A stretch of 64,000 nucleotides of DNA from Rhynchopus sp. YZ270_cl-10 (lineage: Eukaryota > Euglenozoa > Diplonemea > Diplonemida > Diplonemidae), in NCBI GenBank assembly GCA_964035575.1, contig OZ037870.1:1404014-1468013 (forward strand). Direction: 5' to 3'. The notes under the pieces are model-generated. The model was given only the letters and a program-made list of their open reading frames with translations. It was not told the DNA's origin and did no database searches. Within the stretch, counting starts at the first letter, position 1, and each line of letters starts with the position of its first letter. The translations under genes were made by a program, and so were the position numbers. Below, piece by piece: positions 51,347 through 62,021 of this stretch.

Positions 51347-54008
51347 ATGGCGGATATTTTGGGCCCTGTGAAGGATGGAGAAGAGCTGCAGGCGATTCTT
51401 GATGCGTTGTACGACTGCACGACAGTGGACTTGCAGTTACAAGAGGCACCTTTGCCGTCGGCGGCACCGACGCAGGCGAAGGGCGAGGCGAACAGGTCTG
51501 TGCACATCCCGAGCCTTAAAGAAGCTAGCCTACCGCAGCCTGATGAGGCTGCAGAACAGCACCGTGGGCCCGTCCTCCACGGCGAGCATGTGTCTCTGCT
51601 ACTCTACCTCCGCCCCAAACGCGATAAGCTGGAGGAATGCATAGGGCACTCCTTCGGCCTGTACGGCTCAGAGCAAAAGCAGCTCGACTGCTGGAACAAC
51701 CTAACCAGCATCGTGCACGCAGAGATCCAGCTTCTCCCATCAGACCACCCCTCCGTCGACCGTATCATCGGTGAGTCTATAAAGTCAGAGACGGCAGGTC
51801 GGCGCAAAGATGTGTCCGTGATCAGAGGCAAAGAGGATTATGGTTGGGTTGACGGCGACTTCTCGCGTGACAGTGGCACGTCGGGGATGTGTCATACGCT
51901 GCAGACGGCGCGTCCTGTGCAGGTCGCAGCGCTGTCGTCGAAGAGTGGGGAGTGCCGTCCGAGTGTCTACAAATTGGAGTTTGTTGTGAAGGACTGCAAC
52001 ATCGACGAAAAGGCGAACTCAGCAAGAGACTTCATCCACGTCAAGGTGGAGCTGCGCGACCTTGCGAGTCTCAAGAAGGTCATCGCTGAAGCTACGGAGG
52101 GTGTGACCAGTCGTGCGCGGACGCGGGAGAACACAGACGTCTCGCTCGCCTTAGGTAACCTCTGCTGCCATCCGACGGATGAGGACACTGCGGTGCTGCG
52201 CGACCTTAGCAACATCAGTGCCTACACAGAGCGTGCCTGGATGAACGCACCCTCGCTTCTGATAGTGTTACGGCAAACGACTGTGCTCGAGCCGCTGAAA
52301 GTGGACGTGACCACAACGGAGCCCTACCCTGGCATGAACTGCGTGCAGGTGACTGTCTGCAACCCTCTGACACTGAAGGTCACCATAACGGACCTCTGCA
52401 TCCACCTCCCGACCACAATACCTCTCGGACTGGAGTCGCAGCTGGGGAAGGGGCCTGACTCTGAGATTTTGTGCATTTTGAACTCGATTCCTTCAGTAGC
52501 GCATACAGCGATCACAAGCCCGTGCGGCTTTGACGCGACGATGAAGATTGAGTGTTCGCTGGTCTCCGTGGGCAAAGAGGTATGTACCGTTGTCACACAC
52601 TGTTTAACACTTCCTTACAGCCCCTTCCCATTGTGCTGCAGCAAGGTGAGACGTATGGGTTTATGTTCACCATCCGGCCGTACGACATCACCGCAAAGCC
52701 TGCGCACACTGCAGGTTCGCCAAGGGGTCCACGCGGTGGTGGGGAACGGGTCCACGCGCCTCTCGCATCAGAGTTGGTGCACAGCCCGACATTCCGGCAG
52801 GAGGACACGATGCAAACCACAAAGCTCACGGTAGCCTTCAAAGTGGAGGGCCTGTCGTCTCGCTTCGACAAACATGCCTCCGTGCGGTGGAAGTTTCAGG
52901 TATGTGGCCACCCTTCTGGTTTGAGGGGCTCCAGATGTTGAATTGACCATCAACTTGGTTCTTTTTGCGTTAATGCGATGTTTTCCACTATTTCCCCCAA
53001 GCTGCCTAATGATGCTGCGCGCCACTGCACCTCTTCCTTCACAGGCAAAGCCAACAGCAGCCGCGCATCATGATGACCGACTCCTAGCAACCCCACAGTT
53101 TGTTGCACCTCGAATGTATGATTGCGTTTTCATGTTTTCAATGTTGTAATTGTACCTACCCCCCCCCCCGTGCATAAGTCCGACCCCCATGACCCGTGCA
53201 TAAGTCCGATGACCCGTGTATAAGTCCGGGCAGATTTGGGCTCAGGATCGGACTTATGCACAGGCCGACTTATACACCGGTTTTGTGTACTAGTGGTGGG
53301 GAGAAATTTTTTTGAGGCGTTTTCCCGCTCGCGAAGCGAGCGGGAGAAAAAATTTGAGGTATTTTTCCGCGAGCGAAGCGAGCGTAACTTTATTTTTATT
53401 GGTGGTGTATTCACCAGGGATCATCTTCACGCTTCTCATGTCAAAACATCATCCTCACAATGCTCAAAGATGTGCACCTGTTACTGCAACATTGTGGAAA
53501 ACTTTGCACCCCAAACAGTCTCAACAGCCAAAAGGTGTCCCTTGTTGAGTGGGTTCTCATGTTTGATACCTGCACAGCAAGCATTCCTCCAACGCTGTTT
53601 GGCCTGTCTGCGGCGTTGTGCCGAAGGTGCACGAAGACAGGGTAAATTTTGCGGTGTCACATGTGGGTCACTCACACTGAGGTCACGTGACACCTCATGG
53701 GTCTGGGTACCTGGGTGCACAAAACCGGTGTATAAGTCCGATACCCGTGCATAAGTCCGAAACCCCGTGTATAAGTCCGGAGGCCCTCAGCCCCCCCAAA
53801 AATCGGACTTATACGCAGACTTATGCACGGGGGGGGGGGGGGGGGGTAGGTATCGTTTTTATAAAGTGAGCAAAGTTCTCCCTTTGTTCTGTTTTCACAT
53901 ATCCTGCACTCAGGAATTTCTAAAAACCAGCTTCAGGCAATTTCTCTTTGGACCAGTCTTCCTTCATGTTCATTCTATTTTCAATACAGGAGACGAAAAA
54001 CAGCCTAG
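51347..54008 (+). CDS. Candidate TRAPP subunit (TRAPPC14/C7orf43-like), 533 aa
   Basis: Exons 51347-52579, 52621-52899, 53045-53115 and 53990-54008 (phases 0, 0, 2). The last intron carries a MITE (53155-53850). If intron 3 is not spliced, the frame instead ends at TAA 53147-53149. Residues ~70-85 (VLHGEHVSLLLYLRPKRD) resemble the YLGE.V.FLL.LR start of TRAPPC14. Later blocks such as NCVQVTVCNPLTLKVTITDL and GETYGFMFTIRPYD look like the Ig-like beta-sandwich domains of TRAPP accessory subunits: 'v.v.N....i.I.dl' and 'G....f.f.i.p'. These act as tethers in secretory traffic. Family assignment is weak; the gene structure is well supported up to exon 2. Confidence 0.62.
53155..53850. mobile_element. 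TA-flanked MITE with ATAAGTCCG subterminal arrays
   Basis: The ends CCTACCCCCCCCCC (53155) and GGGGGGGGTAGG (to 53850) are inverted and flanked by TA (53153-53154, 53851-53852), a Tc1/mariner-like duplication. Inside both ends stand several copies of GT(G/A)TATAAGTCCG or GTGCATAAGTCCG in both orientations. The middle (53440-53725) is, on the reverse strand, the decayed segment also present at 2810-3055. It also contains a small palindromic stretch, GCTCGCGAAGCGAGCG, twice (53327-53345 and 53369-53385). There is no intact ORF. It lies in the last intron of the TRAPP candidate gene. Confidence 0.85.
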
Positions 54009-54140
54009 AAGAACCGCAACAACCACCCTTGCCCCCACACGAACGATAACCAAAAAACGATTTCCCACCACACTTCTTTTCTTCCTTTCCTCCCCCTCCT
54101 CCTCCCCCTCCTCCTCTCCACTCACACCTCCTAAGGGAGC

Positions 54141-57100
54141 ATGGCGCATCAAGCAGCGCCCGAGGGGCACAATGTGATCCCGGGGAATGTGAACTGGTTC
54201 CAGACAAGCATCTGTGGTGAACGAGACGGGCGGCTTGTGTACGGGTCGAAGGCGCGTGTGGTTGTGATTGATTTGCATTCATTGGCTTTTATTGCGTCGG
54301 CAAAGGCACATGAAGGGCGTCCAGGGGTTACGTGCGCGAAGTGGCTGAGCTTCAACCGGGGGACGGGTGCAGGTGTTGTGGTAACGGCAGGCTCGGACAA
54401 GTCTGTGAAGATATGGGGCCTACACCCGAAGGTAAACCGCCTGCAGCAGACGCACACCTTCAAGGTAGGTGACGAGGCGACAGCGTTGGACGTTTCGTGC
54501 AGCGAGGTTGTTGCAGTGGGCGACAAGGCAGGTGTCCTGCACCTCCGCTCTGCGCAGGGAAAGGACCTCGGCACAAAGCGCTTCGACCGCAGCATTTCGT
54601 CGCTTGCCTACCTCACTGCCACGGACAAGGCCGCCTGGCTCGCAGTCGGACAGCAGGACGGTAAGATCTGCGTTCTCGACGGCCTCACACCAGTGTTCCA
54701 GTGGAAGGGCCCACACAGCGCAGCGGTGCAGGCGCTTTCGTGGCGGTCGACACAGCGCAAAGGTCTCTACCTTGCGTCCAGTGGGCTTGACAAGAAGTTT
54801 GTCATCTGGCGGATCTTCGAGAAGCAGGAGGGTGGCACCTTTGCGTACCAAACGTGGCAGCTCAAACTTCCGCAGGCGTTGCAGAAGGAGAAGGGCGCAG
54901 CGCAAAGCGGCCACAACCGTGTGTGGAACACTGTGCAGTGGTGTCCGATTATGGGCAGCGAGGACACTTTGTACAGCACTGCGAACGCGGCGTCTGTGCT
55001 GTTGTGCTGGGACCTGGCAGCGACGCTGTCGAAGTGGGAGGAAGAGGAGGTGCCTGAGCGGGGCTGCGCTGTAGAGCCGCAGCAGCTGCAAGGACACTCG
55101 CGCCCTATCTTTTCCTTTGCAGTTGTAAACGGGCCTGTGCCGTTCCTGTTCTCGCTGTCGATGGAGCGGCGTGCAATAAAGTGGGCGTTGCGCACGCACA
55201 AGAAGCTGGACGTGCTGCCGACTGTGAACGGCCTGCGGTGCTGCATTGCATTTGGTGCCACGAGCCTCGTGTACGGCGACAAGACGATAGTCATATGGCC
55301 GCTTCCTTCGTGGCAGGTAGAGAGCGCGACACCTCAGCAGCAGCAGCAGCAGGTGAAGGAGATCTGGGGCAAGATCTCGTCCCCCCTGACCAGCCTCGCC
55401 GTGCAGGACGAGATTATTGCCTTTGGGACGCAGGATGGCGACATCGGGACAGCGGCTAAGAAGCAGGGCAGTGCGCGCCACGACACGACGATACGCTACT
55501 CAAGCGGCGCGCAGGCGCTGTACGTTGGGTGGGTCGCGCCGGGCAGGCTGCTTGCTTTGTGCACGGCGACGTGTGTGATAGTCGACATCGAGACAGGAGA
55601 TGTGCACGACGTGACGAAGACAGTTGCGTCGGGGCTTGAGGAAACGTCGTTCCAGCAAGGCTGTCTCTTTGCGTCCTCGTTTGTCGTCTGCTCTGGGGGA
55701 CGGAGAGCAGGGTTCACATACGACGACGGCACTCTTGTGCACAGGTTTGCGCACAGCCATTCGCAGGTCTCCTCGTCGTGCGATGTGCACTCTGCAGACG
55801 GCACCACACGCCTGGCAACGGGTGGCGTAGATGGTACTGTGTCTGTTGCGAATGTCTTCTCCTCCAGTTCAGACCGTTCTGTAGCCCTCGCACACACCAA
55901 GCGGGTGACGTCGGTGTGCTGGAGTGCGAGCGGCACACAGCTCTGTAGCAGCGGTGTCGACAGCAAGGTTGTCCTGTGGAACGGGTCCAGCTCCGACCTG
56001 AATGCGCTCTCCGTTGTGTCATGTGAGCACCCTGTGAGCAGGGCCGTGTTCTCGCCGTGGCGCGAGGACCTTATGTACGTTGTGGACGACCAGACCATCC
56101 GTGCTATCTTTACATCCACAGCACAGCCATACACCGGCAGCGGGAAGAAGCGCAAGGCCGAACACGCGGCAGACGATTCCCGACCCCAAAAGGTGCAGCA
56201 CGTGGCCTCGGGGGACTGGTTCCGAGGGGTTAATGCCCGCGACAAGTCGCCACTTGAAGGAAACGCGGCAGCAGCAGCAGAGGTGTTCAGTGCGCTCTTG
56301 AGTGCTGGCACAGAAGACACCATGCGGCAGTGCGTCTCGTCAGGTGCGTCAAGGGAGCTCCCTGCAGAAGCCCGTGCAGCGTTGTTGGCCATCTCTGGTG
56401 ACCAGACAGGCGCCGCACAGCTAATGATTGAGTCTGACCCTGCCGCCGCTGCCATGTGGGTGGCTCTCTGCAACGGGCAGTGCGTGGACACGTGGCAGCG
56501 TACACTTGCCGCATGGAGAGCGGCACTGCCGACAGCGGACCCAGCCCAGCACGCACTCATGGAGCTGTGCCATGGAAACGGTTCCCCTGCAGCAAAGGTT
56601 CTTGCAGACGCAAAGAGCTTCAAAGGCCTCGCCACGCTGCACCGTGCCTGTGGCGAGGGTGCAGAGCAGGCGCGGCAGCTCGTTGCCGCAACGCTTAGAG
56701 ACGACCTCCCGCCAGCAACTGCCGCAGACGTAATGGTGGCCCTGGGGCGTGACGATGAGGCACTTGCTTTGCTCGCAAAAAGCACAAAGGTGTCTGACCT
56801 GAAGCAGGCGCTGCAGGTGAAGCAGACGGTCCCCCTCGCAGACCGCTACGCAGTGCGCTGGCTGCTGGGGGAGGACAGCACGGTGTCGGCGCCACCCGAC
56901 GGCGTCGGTGGGCTGCACTGTGCGATGCAGGCGCGCAGGGCGCTTGCCATGGACAGAGCTTCCTACGTTGCGTCCGTCAAGGAACCTGCGAACTGCGCCC
57001 GCGAGCTTGCTGAGTGGATGGAACGTGTCAAGGACGTTGCACCGCGCAAGGTGCACCACGTCGTTGCACTAGCAGTGAGCTGGCTCTTGGACGTCCCCTT

Positions 57101-57143
57101 CGAAGAAGGCAGCGAAGCTGCCGTCCTGCAAGCTGCGCGGTAA
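54141..57143 (+). CDS. Gemin5-like WD40 repeat protein
   Basis: A single exon encodes 1000 residues. The N-terminal ~640 residues form WD40 repeats (AGSDKSVKIWGLHPK, SSGLDKKFVIWRIF, LLCWDLAATLSKW, FSLSMERRAIKWALR, TGGVDGTVSVANVF, SSGVDSKVVLWNG). The rest is helical/TPR-like (TLAAWRAALPTADPAQHALM, GRDDEALALLAKSTK). Order and details follow Gemin5: NWFQTSICGERDGRLVYGSK (NWYC.RC....GGLFGFAA), WQLKLPQALQKEKG then RVWNTVQWCP (LKLPF...RLWLTLHWP), WDL...W and GHSRPIFSF (NHSRIVFN). Gemin5 reads the Sm site and cap of pre-snRNAs and hands them to the SMN complex. Human Gemin5 has 1508 residues; this lacks its long C-terminal part. The call rests on aligned motifs from memory. Confidence 0.78.
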   Translation: MAHQAAPEGHNVIPGNVNWFQTSICGERDGRLVYGSKARVVVIDLHSLAFIASAKAHEGRPGVTCAKWLSFNRGTGAGVVVTAGSDKSVKIWGLHPKVNRLQQTHTFKVGDEATALDVSCSEVVAVGDKAGVLHLRSAQGKDLGTKRFDRSISSLAYLTATDKAAWLAVGQQDGKICVLDGLTPVFQWKGPHSAAVQALSWRSTQRKGLYLASSGLDKKFVIWRIFEKQEGGTFAYQTWQLKLPQALQKEKGAAQSGHNRVWNTVQWCPIMGSEDTLYSTANAASVLLCWDLAATLSKWEEEEVPERGCAVEPQQLQGHSRPIFSFAVVNGPVPFLFSLSMERRAIKWALRTHKKLDVLPTVNGLRCCIAFGATSLVYGDKTIVIWPLPSWQVESATPQQQQQQVKEIWGKISSPLTSLAVQDEIIAFGTQDGDIGTAAKKQGSARHDTTIRYSSGAQALYVGWVAPGRLLALCTATCVIVDIETGDVHDVTKTVASGLEETSFQQGCLFASSFVVCSGGRRAGFTYDDGTLVHRFAHSHSQVSSSCDVHSADGTTRLATGGVDGTVSVANVFSSSSDRSVALAHTKRVTSVCWSASGTQLCSSGVDSKVVLWNGSSSDLNALSVVSCEHPVSRAVFSPWREDLMYVVDDQTIRAIFTSTAQPYTGSGKKRKAEHAADDSRPQKVQHVASGDWFRGVNARDKSPLEGNAAAAAEVFSALLSAGTEDTMRQCVSSGASRELPAEARAALLAISGDQTGAAQLMIESDPAAAAMWVALCNGQCVDTWQRTLAAWRAALPTADPAQHALMELCHGNGSPAAKVLADAKSFKGLATLHRACGEGAEQARQLVAATLRDDLPPATAADVMVALGRDDEALALLAKSTKVSDLKQALQVKQTVPLADRYAVRWLLGEDSTVSAPPDGVGGLHCAMQARRALAMDRASYVASVKEPANCARELAEWMERVKDVAPRKVHHVVALAVSWLLDVPFEEGSEAAVLQAAR

Positions 57144-57280
57144 TGTTATCACGACAATTTTTTTGTCTCTCGTCAAATCGTAAAAGAAGACCACTTTTTT
57201 TTTGGGGGTACATTGTTGTGTTTGTTTGGCACAACAAAGAACAAAGAAACAACCCCCTACGCACTTACATTTTCACCCAC

Positions 57281-57359
57281 CCTCCCACCTCCCACCTCCC
57301 ACCTCCCACCTCCCACCTCCCACCTCCCACCTCCCACCTCCCACCTCCCACCTCCCACC
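57281..57359 (+). repeat. Tandem repeat, unit ACCTCCC (7 bp, ~11 copies)
   Basis: A pure-pyrimidine-rich array directly upstream of the CACAG acceptor at 57371-57375, which abuts the next ATG. It may serve as the polypyrimidine tract for trans-splicing. Confidence 0.95.
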
Positions 57360-57375
57360 CACTATGTGAACACAG

Positions 57376-57892
57376 ATGTCATATAATAATGCTACCTGCG
57401 AAACGACTGTGAGTGCGGCTGTGTTGAGTTTGAACAGATGCACTGGAACCCCCCTCACGAACAAAGTAGAGTCTGTGGGGAACGACTGGTGCAGCTGCAT
57501 TGAAGCCTTCTTAAAGACGACAGAGACGTGCGAGACATCACTGCTTGATGGTGCCGTTGTGCGTGAGGCACGTTCGGCTTCGGCATCAGAGTGCAGCCCC
57601 GACTGGTACGAAGGGAAGTGGTGGATTGTGCTCATCATCTTGACCATTGTGCAGTGCATCGTGATCTTTGTGTTGGCCGTGATTGTGCAGAAGAATTGGT
57701 ATGTGTACTGCCAACACGGTCACCACCGTCACCACCCACCCCCACAGGAAACGTACGAAACGGGAGCCTCCTCCCGTGATGTTCACTGATCGCAAGTCGT
57801 TTGCCAGCACTCCCAGCCTGCAGGGTCTGAACTTAACGGACTCAGGGAAACCGCTTCTCGTCCCAGTGCCTGTAAATCTGTCCCTTGTTTGA
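57376..57892 (+). CDS. Single-TM small protein with Cys-containing N-terminal domain
   Basis: Exons 57376-57698 and 57748-57892 (49-nt intron with GTATGT...CACAG, phase 2) encode 155 residues. Splicing restores an open frame that matches coding bias on both sides. An N-terminal ~80 residues with several cysteines (CETT, CTGTP, WCSCIEAF, TCETS) precedes one strong membrane helix (WWIVLIILTIVQCIVIFVLAVIV) and a basic tail (KNWKRTKREPP) with Ser/Leu-rich end. There is no cleavable signal peptide, so it is probably a signal-anchor protein. The ATG directly follows the acceptor AG, leaving no 5' UTR beyond a spliced leader. Family unknown. Confidence 0.75.
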
Positions 57893-58311
57893 TGCAAAAA
57901 CAACGTTTCAAAATAATTAGTTTATGGGCAGCCTTTTGTTTGCTCGTCTCATGTTGCACAGAAAGGCAGCAGGTGCAGCAGTTGAATCTTTGACTTTTCC
58001 TTCAGTATTTTTTTGGTTCTTAGTTCTGTTCTGTTTGTTGGGAAGCCGATTGCGTGGATTTCATTGAGGGCTGCGGCCTCATTTCAAGTTTTTGTAATTT
58101 TAGTACCTGTTTAAAGTGACTGTTTTATGTTTTTTTTTTTCAAATTGCCGGTTTTGTGCCCTTCCCCTTTCTCCTTCCCACTCTACCCGATATTCTCTCA
58201 TCAGTGCCTTCCGAGGGAGGACAGTGAAGGCCCTGCTATCAGATTTATGGCAGAGCACACATAGTATCGTCAGCAGTCCACCTCCAGGTTGCACCTGAGT
58301 TATTAGAAGCT
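57893..58311 (+). other. Spacer, nothing recognised
   Basis: T-rich spacer after the TM protein gene. It has no modules or coding bias, and is followed by the TIR element. Confidence 0.45.
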
Positions 58312-59760
58312 ATATCAGCCAAAATCTGTTTAGCCGTATATAAAGGCCTGTTTTTGGAGCCACTTTAAAGTGATAAAAAATCCGCCAAAAAAATGTTGCG
58401 ACCCCGGAATTTTTTCAGATTGCTCCGGAAATGCATACAAGCGCCTTTTCGGGGGAAAATATTGCACCCCCGGCCTCTCAAACGTACTTGACCGTGGACA
58501 GGTGGATTTTATCAATTTTATGGCCCGGGCACATTCTGAAAAAAAATATTCTTGGAAAGATAGGGTGCGAAAACGTTCAATTCCGGGGTCGGACGGTCAA
58601 AAATATGCATCTGGGGCGAGCGAGTGGGCGGCGGGAGAATGGGTACTATGTACTGGCTACTGTACAGTGTACTATGTACGGTGAGGAAACCTCCTCTTTG
58701 GGTCCAACACAGTGATGTCTCTAAATTGGATTTGTTTTGTCAAAAGTTGTCGATTTTTTTTTCTTTGGATTTATTTTTGACAAATCTTTCAATTCCGACC
58801 ATTTTTCTCAACTGGAAACACACTCCACGGTACGCAACTTTTGGTGGAGCCGACCACTCTTTCTGCACTGAAAATCCCCTGTATTACATGTACAAAGCAT
58901 TGGAGCCACTTTTTTTTGACTTCTACTCCACTAAAATGGTCGATTTTTTTTTCTATGAAACGCGATGAGCTCGGAAATCGATACAAGCCCATTTTCGGGG
59001 TGTTTGGACAACAACGTACTTGACCGTGGACAGGTGGATTTTATCAATTTTATGGCCCGGGCACATTCTGAAAAAAAATATTCTTGGAAAGATAGGGTGC
59101 GAAAACGTTCAATTCCGGGGTCGGACGGTCAAAAATATGCATCTGGGGCGAGCGAGTGGGCGGCGGGAGAATGGGTACTATGTACTGGCTACTGTACAGT
59201 GTACTATGTACGGTGAGGAAACCTCCTCTTTGGGTCCAACACAATGATGTCTCTAAATTGGATTTGTTTTGTCAAAAGTTGTCGATTTTTTTTTCTTTGG
59301 ATTTATTTTTGACAAATCTTTCAATTCCGACCATTTTTCTCAACTGGAAACACACTCCACGGTACGCAACTTTTGGTGGAGCCGACCACTCTTTCTGCAC
59401 TGAAAATCCCCTGTATTACATGTACAAAGCATTGGAGCCACTTTTTTTTGACTTCTACTCCACTAAAATGGTCGATTTTTTTTTCTATGAAACGCGATGA
59501 GCTCGGAAATCGATACAAGCCCATTTTCGGGGTGTTTGGACAACAACTTCACACCTCAGGCGCAGGAAAGCAAAAGTGAAAAAACTGCCGACGTCATTTC
59601 ACAAAATATTTTTTTTTTTTTTTTTTGAAATTTTTTTGGGATTGAAATCAGGGGATCGAAATGAGTTAAATGCGGGGTCGTAGGCTCAAAAATTTGCATC
59701 TGTGGTTTATTAAGTGAACGAGGCCCAGAAGTATACGGCTAAGCAGATTTTGGCTGATAT
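58312..59760. mobile_element. TIR element with 532-bp tandem duplication
   Basis: Ends ATATCAGCCAAAATCTGTTT (58312) and its complement AAGCAGATTTTGGCTGATAT (to 59760) match over ~30 bp with one or two mismatches. No clear target duplication is visible. The interior holds two head-to-tail copies of a 532-bp unit (58481-59012 and 59013-59544) differing at about one base (AACACAGTGATG against AACACAATGATG). A diverged partial unit precedes them (58430-58480). Repeated ORFs (58624-58968 and 59156-59500) have no coding bias. It is non-autonomous. Confidence 0.78.
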
Positions 59761-60866
59761 GTGGTGCGGAGTGCATTTTCGTACTTTTTCCAACACTTTT
59801 TTTTCGCACTGTTTTGTCCCGTGGTCAAGTGCGGGTACCGTGCAGTAAACTATGAACTCCGCGCGGGAGCAGAGCGAAAATGATGGAAAAAAGGCGGCGA
59901 ACCCGCCCTTTTTTCATCCACCAATTCAACTGGAACTATCGTGAACACATCTTTTGTCTATATCTTTTTTTTGTGCCTTGCCTCTGTTGGGGTATCTGCG
60001 CTATTAAAGGAAATTAATTTTTTTTCACTGTTTTTCTCTCTCAGCAAGCCTGCTTTCCCCTACACGGTTTGCTTCGACAGAAAAAGCTCCACCTTTTTTT
60101 TGTGTTAAAAGAAACCCTCTCCGTTTCAAGCCAAGAAAAAAAGAAATACAAGGTCTTTTATTCTGGTGTAATGAAGCATGATTGCCCCCTCCCAACACTC
60201 TTGATATCCCCTCTTGCTTAGCATGTGGATGTGTATGTACGGTGACACTTCAGTTCAATCTAAAGGTGCATCAAAAGAAAACAGTGGAGTGCAGCCTTTG
60301 AGTTAGTGAGCCCCCCTATTTGTGGGGGATAATTCCTGCCAACTGTTCGTGGGGTACTTCAGCACAGTAAAGAGATCTTCGAAAGTCTGAAAGTGCCTGG
60401 TCGCTTTTGTAAAGGGTGTCTCTGTGTGCCGCGAGGTTGTATCAATTCATCTTTCAAGTTTTTCAAGTTTTGTTTTTTGTTTATCTGTATTCATGAGTTT
60501 ATAAGCAAACACCCACCAATGTGCCACACCCCCGGAGGGGTTCGATAACTCACGGAGCGTCAGTGCCTGCGTCCCAGAGGCGTTTTAGCACTTTCACTTT
60601 TTTTAGGTACACTGTCACGAGCTTTGTATTTTAAGTCACATTTTATTTGGGTAGGTTTACGCTGACCTACCCAGAAACAGATTTTCAAAACACTCAACCA
60701 ATGCTGCGTCCAGCACTATTTTCTAGTTCCCCCCTATTTGCAACGCAACGAGCGAGAGCTCAAGTAAAAGAATGAACAAAAAAGACGCGTTTCTTCCTCA
60801 CCTCTCACCCACTCACCTCTCACCCCCTATGTTCCTCTCTTATGCAACAATAGAAAGGCAGCACAA
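59761..60866 (+). other. Spacer with module cluster M9-M1-M2
   Basis: No gene. M9 (60532-60559, GGGGTTCGATAACTCACGG), M1 (60561-60600, GTGCCTGCGTCCCAGAGGCG then TTTTAGCAC) and M2 (60605-60643, GGTACACTGTCACGAGCTTT) stand head to tail with almost no spacing. This is followed by a stem GTAGG...CCTAC (GGGTAGGTTTACGCTGACCT). It ends ~220 nt before the next ATG. Confidence 0.6.
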
Positions 60867-62021
60867 ATGAGTATGCGACCGTCTGAGGCCGGAGGGGAGT
60901 CCCTTGTGCAGTATTTGAACGATGCGGGCGAAACGTCGCTTGCGCAGTCATTAGAAGAGTGGGGCCTGACGGCGCACCATTTGATATCGAAGCAGGAGCG
61001 GTCTATGTTCTTGAGGGAGGTGGGCGCCACGCTGGCGCAGCGTGCTGTGGTGATGGGCTACCTGAAGCGCATTGTGCCTGCAACCAACCAGTATGGGTAC
61101 CCCAGCTACGAGGCACGCGAGCTGCGGGAGTCTGCAGAGGACCTGAAGTTCTTTGCGCACCTTGAAACGGTATGCGGGCATTTGTTCCTCACTTTCACAT
61201 CACCCTCTTCACACCCAACAGCTCTCTGCAGAAGTACAGCTGGAAGCGAAACGTTCCCACTGCTACAGAACCTACGTGACAACAGACGACATCCCTGTGT
61301 GGAAGGACCACCAAGCGCCGACCCCCGCTGACCCCTTCGTGATTGAGTCCACAGACAGGTGGGGCATGCGCAAGGCAGAGCACCTCCAGCAGTCTGACCT
61401 CAAACAGAAGGCTGCCTTCTCAGCGGAGCTCAACGCGAAGATCTCGCTGTGGAAGGGTAACATATGCGAGCTTGAAGTCGACGCTGTTGTGAATGCGGCA
61501 AATAGCTCGCTACGTGGCGGGGGTGGGATCGATGGAGCAATCCACACACAGGCAGGTGTGTGCCTCATTTATGTGCAAGAGCACACCCTTTAAAGTCTTC
61601 TCTTTTCCACTTCACAAAACGTTTTACAGGTGCCCTGCTCGACGAAGAATGTGTCGGCATCGGCGAATGCCCCACCGGAGAAAGCAGAGTCACACACGGC
61701 TACAAAATGCCTGCAAAAAAAATTATTCACACCGTGGGGCCCATGAAGGAGTGTGAGGAGACACTCATCAGGTCGTACGAGTCGGTGCTGGAGGCAGTGA
61801 AGCGGGAGGGCATCCGAACAGTCGCCTTTTGCTGTGTCTCCACAGGGATCTACGGGTTCCCCCTTGTGCACGCAACTCAGGTAGCGCTGGACACTACCCG
61901 AAAGTGGCTCGAGGACCCACAAAACGCGGCAGGTGTCGACAGAATCATTTTCTGCGTGTTCCTCGAAATAGAACACCTTGTCTACGAAAGGCTGCTTCCT
62001 GCGTACTTTCCCCAATCCTAG
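60867..62021 (+). CDS. MacroD-type macrodomain protein (ADP-ribose hydrolase)
   Basis: Exons 60867-61169, 61222-61555 and 61630-62021 (phases 0, 1; donors GTATGC and GTGTGT) encode 342 residues. A ~170-residue N-terminal helical region precedes a class-I macrodomain (~175-335): [67 protein letters not shown] and STGIYGFP. These are the ADP-ribose-binding and catalytic loops of MACROD1/2 enzymes, which remove mono-ADP-ribose from acidic residues and also deacetylate O-acetyl-ADP-ribose. All key loop residues (NAAN, GGGG, G.YGFP) are present, so it is probably active. It sits ~14 kb from the degenerate PARP-like gene. Confidence 0.95.

Noticed and set aside
55496-56785. 429-codon minus-strand ORF
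   Set aside because: Antisense shadow of the Gemin5-like gene. The same applies to 54420-55481.
58624-59500. Two identical 114-codon ORFs as duplicated genes
   Set aside because: They fall in the tandem duplication of a TIR element, are rich in T-run codons and show no coding bias.
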